64,000 bases of DNA from Gnetum montanum (lineage: Eukaryota > Streptophyta > Gnetopsida > Gnetales > Gnetaceae): positions 115,993 to 179,992 of the forward strand of contig MNCI01008118.1 of the NCBI GenBank assembly GCA_015680685.1, in the 5' to 3' direction. Numbering within the stretch: position 1 is the stretch's first letter; every line of letters begins with the position of its first letter. The notes below the pieces were generated by a model. The model saw only the letters and a program-made list of their open reading frames with translations. It did not search any database and had not been told where the DNA came from. Position numbers and translations under genes: made by a program. Below, piece after piece: positions 42,001 through 51,000 of the stretch.

Positions 42001-45000
42001 AGTTGGTTGGGAGGAGTTGCTCTTAGCCCTTAAGGGAGAAGCAAACTTGTAGGATGTGGCCTTCTTTGTGTGTTGGGAGGCTGGGGCTATGACTTTTTAG
42101 GGGGTGTGTACTTTGTTGACTAAGGACACCATCACAGATTGCCTAGCCATTCCACAAGTTGGGGAGGATATTTGCCTACAAGTCATGGGCTTTAGGATGC
42201 GGTCCCTTTCTTCAACAAGAACATTCCCAAAACTACCAATAGATGGTTCCTTATTTGTGCTTGTTGCCTCTTTGGCACACAGTTGAAGAATTGGTGTGAT
42301 AAGGACATCACCCAACCCTTATGTAATCCTCAATGCGTTGTTGTTGTATGCGTGTGTGTATCTTGGTTTGTGTATATCTTCTTGTGTTAACCTTGTTTGT
42401 GATGATCTAAGGGTGCTGTAGGATGAAGAAGAGCTTGTTCGGAGTGTGCTTGAAGTTCTTTGGTGTTGTCTTGTTGTGGGAAGACTTTCTAGAAGGATGT
42501 CTACTCTTGGTAGAAGATGTCTACTCCAGATGTGAGATATATCCTTTTGGAATGTAGATGTCTACACTAAATGCTAGATGTCTTTTGCAATTGGCCTCAT
42601 CTCAGGCAAGACTTCTCCTTTGTCACAAAGGTGTCTATTTTGGTGAATAATAGATATTAATTTGTATTTTGAATGCTAGTGGAGACAAAAGGTCAGATGA
42701 GAGACTAGAAATAAGTGTCTATGGCCTAAGTTGGGTCAAGAGTTGAGAGTGAGAGCTTTGAGAGGTATCTTGAGAGCTTGTGGAAGGAATTTGAGCGAGA
42801 GGCAAGGGAGAGCACTTAAGAGAGATTAGAAGAATCTCTTATAAGTGTCTGTCTCGAGCTTTGGCTCCATGGTGAGCAGTTCAGGGATTGAGAGGAGACA
42901 TGTGTGGTGTCTAAGATCATTGGAAGAGGTGTGAGTTGAGCTTGGTTCCTCATCCTTGATGTATTTCTTTATATTTTTAGAGTTCTCTTATAAAAGGAAG
43001 ATTTTCTTGATTTTCTTGTTGTGTTCTTATTTTCTAAGCTTAATTTGCTAGAGAGCTTGTGGAATGGGTCCTTTTGGGGTCTATTGAGGTAGGCTCCATG
43101 TCATGGTGGATTGTTTCTTTGTGCAATCAGGCAATGTTTAGAAATTGCAAGGCATGCATTTTGCATTTTTTGAGGTGTTTGCAATAGGGAAGGCCTATTA
43201 ACCTTCCTAAGTTCTTTCTTGTTGCACTTTAGTAGAGGCGGTGAGGGTGACACTTGGGTTTGATCTTGGCCTTGTGGAGGGTTGCTAGGTTGTTGGGAGC
43301 CTTGTTGTCCTTTGATCAATGGGTTGAGCATTCTTTGGGTAGGGTTTACGCTAAGCACTAGGGTATGTGCGAAAGACCAACTTATTCAAAAAGGGGATGG
43401 GAAAGCAATTTGCCAGAAGACATCTCCACAACCTCCCCTATGTAGAGTACGCTTTTGGTTGGGGAGGGGTTTGAGTAGCGGGAGGTTGAGCTGCAACTCT
43501 TTTGGCAAAAGCAATTTTTGGAGAGAGAGCCAGCCATGAAAAAGAGTTTGAGGATAAATTCTTGGCAGACTTGTGTAGAGCCATACAAGATATTGAACAA
43601 CATATGTATGAAGGTAGAGTAGCTTAGAATGGAGGTGGAAGAATAGGCCCTGTAGACAAGGGGAGGAGTTGAAGTAGGAGTAAGAGAAGAAAGCTTCAAT
43701 AGTTAATGTAGGAGGCCATTTACTAGAGCATTCTTGAAGAGCACCTATGTGAAGAGATTAAGGAGCAACTTAGGAGGGAGGCGTAGGAGTAGGAGGCTAG
43801 GAAGAGGGAGGAGACCTTCAGGTGTAGAGAAGAATATTTGGAGGAAGAGGCCATGAGGAAGTGCTAGAGCAAAATGCTCGCCTCCAATGTGAGGCTATGG
43901 TTATGGGAGGAAATTTGCCTATACAAAGTCATGGGCATTTTTTTCTGAGGAAAAGTCTAGTTATTTACATACAAGAGGGGTGAACCCCCAAAGTAGCAAT
44001 TACAATAGCAATATCATCATGGAGGGTAGAAGATCCTTTAGCAAAATAGATGAACACCTAGACCAATTGAAAAGCCCTAGACATTCCTAAAGGGCATCGA
44101 AACCAAAAACCACAAAATAGTCATGTGCAACATCATAAATGTCATTTAAAATAGAGGGTATGTGTATTTGGAAAAGCAGACGAACACACAATTTATGTGT
44201 ATCACATTGGCTCATCTCACAAGGAGTCACATGTGTTAAACGTTATGATTGTGCATTCATGGATATTTTTTGACAAGTGAAAGTTGGCAAATACTTTCGA
44301 GACGCATTTAAAGGGAAAGTTTAGGCATTTTGCACGAATCATGCAAGCATTCCGCTTGAGCCAAATCTCTTAGGCAACCTCCATCTATAATGAAATCTCA
44401 TGTAAGTGGCTTTGAATGATGGGCTCGTAATCATTGCCCGACATTGATCCCACAGGATTCCAGTCCACATGCACATGAATCGACCTATAGCCTTTGTAAG
44501 AAATTTTTTGAAAATGTATGTTATAGTTTCAATTTCCTTATAGTAAAGGATACATCAGGAGGTTGTGGCAAAACCCCATTGCTGAAGTTTTTCTTGAGTG
44601 AGCACTGCATGATGAGTCACAACTAAGCAAAAAACCTTATCTTTAGTCAACAATGCATCCTTGAAATAAGGTCCCATCATTTTACTTTGGTGCAAGATTG
44701 CCTATAAAGACATGAGATCCATTGTTAGTGCTTTGTTGAAGCAAACTGCAAGGTATCTTCATTGGCTGAATTAGGGGGCTGTGTCTTTTAAGGATGTTAA
44801 GAATTTTGGTGAACTGGCCATATCTATTTATCTATTATCATTATGAAAGACTGATGGAATTCTCCATTGCCCTCTATTGAACCAATCCTTTACATGTGCC
44901 CCTGGACCTTGGCACAATAGGGTGACTGCTTCAGAAAAAAAATTTCCCAATCATTTTATGATGAGCTTGTTCTATTAGAATACCTTCCACCGGAATGTCT

Positions 45001-48000
45001 ACTTCCCTAAATTCCCAGCACCCAAGCAACTGAAGGAAAGTCCATTCTCTCCTAATGGTTTTTCATATCTTTGAGGCTTTGGTTGGGCAAGTGCATAGAT
45101 TAGGATAGCACATTTGAAGACAACTGACCCAAAGCTTTTCCGCCTAGGACCAAACCTCCCAAGCCATCTTAGCAGCCATAATGCAAGTTTGCCTCTCGAA
45201 ATTTTGAAGCCCACAACCACCTGCATGAACTAGGAAAGCCACCTTATCCTAAGCAATCAAATGAAATCTGTGAAACTCCTCTCCACCTGACCAAAGGAAA
45301 TTCCTCACAATTTGATGGAATTGTAACACAAATTGGGTTGGTGGATTGAAAACTAATGCACTATAAATGGGAATGCTTGAGAGGACAAATTTAGCTCGAG
45401 TCAACTTACTTGCAGAAGACAGAAACATACCTGTATAAGAGGCCAACTTTTTTTGCATCTTTCCCAACACTCCCTCCTAACTGTTAGCTGATTGTTGTCC
45501 ACAGAACAGAGGTTGCCCTAGATAGGTAGCTAGGAGTGTGCTAACAATATACCAAAAAATACGCTTGATACACTCAAACCTTTGTATCGGGCATCCCACA
45601 TGGGAAAAAGCTCTATTTTGTTCCAATTGATTTCAAGCCTTGTTGATTGACAAAATCCATCCAATGCTTGCATCACCTTTTTGTCCTTAGGGACAAATGT
45701 TGGGGAAAAAATAATTGTGTGATCTGCATACCGAAGAGTACTAAGATTCCAAGGAAATTGGGACATGACATTCAACTTTCTGATTCATCTGTAGAGGTTA
45801 TCGGCAACAATAGCAAAGATATGGTAATAAAGGGTCACCTCAGAAAGTACATCAGGTAGATTTCCTGCATGCTCCATCTTGACAAGGTCTGGCACTCAAG
45901 GGAGCATGTTTAGGATCAACATGAGGAGAATACAAGAACTTCTAGTAGGCTGCGGGCTTCTTGTCATCGGATGAGGATAGGAAAATTGTGGGTATGCTGC
46001 ATAGATAGGAAATGCTTTATTGCACCTGCAAGAACTTCCCTTTCCTAGTATGACTTGTCGTTGTCATTTTCATAAGGGTTTTGTCATTAGGTTCTGTGGG
46101 TTTCTGGTTGCAGGATATGAATGAAATGTGGGCCATATGTCCTGCTTTTTAGTTGTGCTTTTAGCGGGGGTGTTTGGGGGTTGTTCTCCCTTGTTTGCTC
46201 TCAAACTGGCTGTATTTGGGGGTTTATCCCCCTAATGTTGTCTCGCTCTGCTACAGGGTGTTCCTCATCCCTTCTTCGGTTTCCCTTTAAATTTTGTTTT
46301 ATACTGTAATATAATTTGCCTGGCCTCTTCTTTTTAAAAAAATCAGTAGCTAAATCAGTGAGAGCCCAATTGACAAGGAAAAGAAAGTATATGAAAAAAT
46401 AAGGCATCTTAGACAGATTAAGAACTATAATTTCTATTTATTTATATAACCATCACATAGTTACATATTAACATAAGCCATAAATATATATAACAATTGC
46501 ATATGCAATAAGATTTTTTAGTAAAAAGTTGCTCATTCACAGAATTTAACAAATTCCATCAACAATTTTTTAAATCTGATATGAACTTGGATTGACTTGG
46601 CTATATTAATAGTAAGTTTAAAAATGGGAATTCAATTTAAAAATGTTATTATATAGCCAACTATGGTTGTTACTAAGCAATTGTTAACTATTAAATGCTG
46701 ATGCAATGTTTGTTAGCACTGTTTGAGTCATGACAACTTGATTTGATAAATTTTCCAGTACTGAAGAAGACCTTTCATGATAGTGGGTGCTTGATTACGT
46801 GTACTCTGATTGTTAGTTATTCTGCATAATTGCTAAAATAAGATGTCGAATCTGTATTTTTTTAAAAAAATTGCTTAGTGGTTCTTTCAATATATGTGAA
46901 TTTTCATGACTATAAAATGCCAAAAGTTGAGACAATTTGAAGATGTGAATAAGCTTGAAGGAAACATAGGCCTTAGCACTTGCAATCCAGCTACTGAAAT
47001 GAGTGTGAATGTCATTATTGTGGTTTATTTAAGTTTCAAGTATTGAACATAAGTGCGTTAAATGGTTCTGAAAGCATTTAAACCATGTTTTAAATGCCTA
47101 GATAATGTGTTCGATGAGTTATGTTAAGGATTTTCTAGAAGCATTATGCTATTACCGTTTTCGAAGGTAAGATCCTGAGGTTCTGAGACCTAAACCTTAC
47201 AGTGGTTCACTACTTTTTTTTTCAATAAATTAATCATCTGAACCATATTTACTAAAAGGATCGTCACCTAGGGACTCAATGCTCATCATCCCCTAAACCT
47301 CTTTCAAGTGGCTGTGCCCAGGTTTAAACCTAGGTCTTGCAACTTGAGAAACAAACACCTTACCATTACTCCAATTGGTGGTCACCCTAAACCATATTTA
47401 CTGTTTTATCTTATTTTCTGTTGAGTATCATGAACACCAGATCATTGAAGTTTCTAGGCATGTTGAAATTCCATAGCCTACTTAACATGAGATGAACACA
47501 ATCACATAGAAGCATGTGCTATTGCTCTTTATTTCTATGGTTATCAATGTTAAATTCATCCCTACATAGTGTTAGAAAGGTAATGGAGCAAATTGATAGA
47601 CAAAGAGGAACATTCAAGGGATAACACAGTAAATTATCCTAAATGAATAATTAGCGAAGTGTGCAGCCAGAAACAATATTTAATGCAGAAACAACATAAA
47701 ATCTATGTTGTAAAACTCTAAAATACAAAGGGAAACATCCATAGGAAAAGCCAAGCTCTTATATCTCAATCAAGCAATAAAAGTATTTTTTTACAATGAG
47801 CAAGTGTCCAATTCTTATATAGGCCAACTTGTGCTTTTAACACTAATTACATGTTAACCAATAAGGCATCTAGAAACACTTGGGAGATTTTTTCTAGAAG
47901 GATCTAGCAAGTTTCATCCTTATCAGTTAATTTCATATGTAATTAACCAATAATACCCTTACATCAGTGTTATACAAGGATGCATTCCCGTGGAAAATTT

Positions 48001-51000
48001 CATGTTCAGGACACCCTCGGGATGGGGATGCATCCCAAAACGTCCTGGGATGCAGGTGGGATGTGGTGCATATTGAAATATTTTAAAATACATTTTATAC
48101 TCTACTTACACCTATTTTCTTTCTTGCAAAATGATTTGAAAATGTTTCGTCATCAAAATTGCAGTAAAAACCTTGGAAATATCTCACAAATCACAATCTG
48201 CAACAAGTTTATCCATAATCTGCAGTGCTTCTAATCATAACCTAATCTAAATAAAACTATTATTCATTACGTCCTGGTTGCATCTGTGTAGCATTCCCAA
48301 AAACCCATCCCGTCCCCAAATGCGTTTGGGACTCATCCCTATGTCCCCATGTCCTTCTGCTCTGGGGACCTATGAAACATAGTGACACACCTGTGAAACA
48401 TAGCCTTACATCCTTCACATCATTAAAAATGCCTTTAAAAAAATAGTTAAATGATGTAACAACTCTTTCAAGATTTGGCTTTATATATGCAAAAATTCCC
48501 CACTTGAAGATAAAATCTTGCTTCTCCAATGAGTAATTGACATTTTATTTTTTTGAAAAAGCCAGGTTGATTATATTATAGATGGGAAAAGCCATGGAAA
48601 GCTACAAGATCCATTCCCAAAAAACAGCCTTGGTAGGAGGAAACTTGCCCAAAGCCACCACAACAACTTATGGTCTTGCCATTGCGAGTATAGATGACAG
48701 GCAATCATACCATGCACATACTGGCAGAAAACCAGTCCAGAAAACATGCAAAACACCAAACCATCCTGGAATGGAACAAAATAAATTACTTGGCAAGGCA
48801 TAGACCCAAAAATCCAGAACCACCAGTTCATCAGGACTATGTCATGGTCCAGGACCATACCTGGGAAGCCATGGACCCGGACTATGTCATCAATCCGAGG
48901 AGATGAATCTGGAAGCACCTCCCAAGGGAAACCCTGCACTTCATGCACTTTGTCTTGGCCCCCCTCTGGTGTCATCAGAGATGCCACAACAATCAATGCA
49001 GGAGTTGGAAATGTTGGAACCATTTGATGGGCTGAAGGTGAGGGAGCCACATTGTCCTTGGCAAGATGAGGGGAAATAGGGTTTGGAGACCTATCCAAAG
49101 GGTCCATGGATGTGTTCTCCATCCCTCCTTCATCCAAACTTGATGGCAGCGCACCAGTGTGGGTTGCAGTGGGGAAAGTCACAACCCTTTAAAATGTTGC
49201 ATGAATCATGTTAGAAGGCCTATGTGCAGGATTCTTGGATGCTTTTGCATTGAGGGTTAGATATCTGTCGATGGAGCCAACAAGTCCTCCCACTTGATGG
49301 AGCCATTGTGTTTGAGGGATTGTGGTTTGGCCACAAAGAAACATTGAACCACCGCTGCAGCCTGGCACACATTATGAAGACACCACTGCCTTTTTCTACA
49401 TGAATGATTAGACAATGATTTTACCTGCAACATAATCTAGACATCATTAGGTCATATGACATGTTGCTGATAACAATGAGGTGTTAGCTTAGTGGTAAGA
49501 GTCTTGGCTTTTTAATCCTAGGTTACAGGTTCAATTCCACTTAGCAGCATTGAGTTATAAATTTTTTTAAAAAAATCCGTAAGAGAAATTCTGAAACTGG
49601 TCTGATAGATCCAAGGGGTCTCAGTAAAAATCCCAGGTTCAGTTTCAGTTTGAAACTGTTATCAGCAAGAAAAACAAATACCCAAGTTCAGTTTCAGTTT
49701 GAAACTATTATTAGCAAGAAAAACAAATATCCATGCCTATATTAACCAAAGGCAAGATCATGATAGAGAGAGCACAACTGTAGTTGTCATAAAGCATGGA
49801 AGATCTCCACCAAAGGCATAAGGGCCTTCCAGACACCCTTCAAAATAGCTAAGATCCTGCATGAAATTTATGGGAACAAATGTGACACTACGTTGTGCTT
49901 ATGTAAGAAAGATCCAAATTAGCCAGTTTCTATGAATGTCTCTTGAACGTAATTGAATTCACCTACCTGCTACATCAAACATAAATCTAGGCACAACGAA
50001 AGACTTTGCAAACTGCATTTCCTACAGCTTCCTTGTTTACATCTTTGGATAATACAAAAGGAAAAATTATAATGCACAATAATATTTGCTTTTCCTGTAT
50101 GAGAGACATCTTTAGCATAGCAAAACTTGCAGTCTTTCTTTATGTGTCCTCTTTTGCACATTTGCAGTAAACTGGTAGCTTCTTCTTCCTGCATTTTATC
50201 TTTTTAGAAATGTAGTAGCCCACTTTCTCATGCATTTTTCAATTTTTAAGAAATCAGAATTGGGTATCCTTAATAGTGATGAATCTTGGTTCTGTTTCAT
50301 CACTGCGATATATTTTCATGGCTGTTTGTTTCTTTTTCTCAATGCTTCATTTTTATGTCTATGAATACTTTCAAATTGGTTCTCTGTCCTGAAAAATTCA
50401 AATTCAAGTTCACTATTTAGACACTGAACCTCCTTGTTTCCGCTCACTCTTTAAGTTCTGCAGTTAATTGTTTATGTATGTTAAAAAAATGGCACTGTGG
50501 TGAGCTAGAGGTCTGAGTATGTGTACCAGATTTTTTAATCATTGATGTCTTTCTTGAAAGCTAACTACATCTTCTGATGTTGGTATAAGAAACTTAATTT
50601 ACTTACAGTGGATCCAATAGAATTTGTTTTTACTATTGCAATGTTGAATACCCCCCTTACTACCTCGGAGCACAGTAACAATATATGTTCAGGAACTATG
50701 ACATCAAGTAGACAGCTGACTATAGTAAGTCATTGTCAAATCCTTTACCTACCATAGATGTGATATAGGCACTAAGATGATGATGAACACCCATGGTTTT
50801 TATGAGATGATAGTTTCTACAACATTCTCTTTTCATTTTATTTGCTGCACCCTGTTTGATCCATGTAGCATTTTATTAGGAACACACTATCTAATTCCTA
50901 ACAATATATTCATCCCTGTACCTTGAATGGATGGGTCACCTTGTTTACTTTTATGTAGCCTACTTCAGAACTGGAGATGAGTGCCACTGTACAATCCTAC

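Larger units (their letters stand above)
39835..46342 (+). mobile_element. J-domain LINE, copy D (RT to poly(A)), with two internal insertions
   Basis: Copy D runs between 17-bp target-site duplications. In order: RT (GHDGWPLEFFNKYFDVMGDN from 39946; FRPIGVCNTL; YADDTIL at 40621), a region with a 26-codon triplication (40942-41175), the ORF2 connection (KDVILLGHHNLIRKI), zf-RVT (WRMIWRGHLLEKIK; CPMCSAKDLETQTHLFLTYP), then in the same frame LWKEALATMG, LLTKDTITDCLAIP and CLQVMGF. After a ~0.75-kb insertion (about 42336-43095) come KLQGMHFAF, a coiled coil (43690-43890) and LWLWEEICLYKVMGI. A minus-strand LINE (43941-45838) interrupts, then RKYI-QISCMLHLDKVW, QAAGFLSSDEDRK and a C-x-C pair complete the J domain. 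The 3' UTR ends AATATAATTTGCCTGGCCTC plus A-tail. All stops between zf-RVT and 42230 are TAG. Inactive. Confidence 0.85.

Noticed and set aside
41640-42230. TAG read as a sense codon in the LINE
   Set aside because: C-to-T decay explains TAG at Gln sites, and TAA/TGA also occur at CAA/CGA-like sites in other copies; the host genes use TAG as a stop (53367).
45800-45840. J-domain frame extended leftwards (KDMVIKGH)
   Set aside because: On the other strand these bases encode the LINE RT motif GDPLLPYL, so the resemblance is chance and the junction is at about 45839.
48571-49182. 203-codon minus-strand ORF as a host gene
   Set aside because: Runs directly into a LINE-type 3' end and A-tail, lacks a recognisable domain and has no splice-linked partner.
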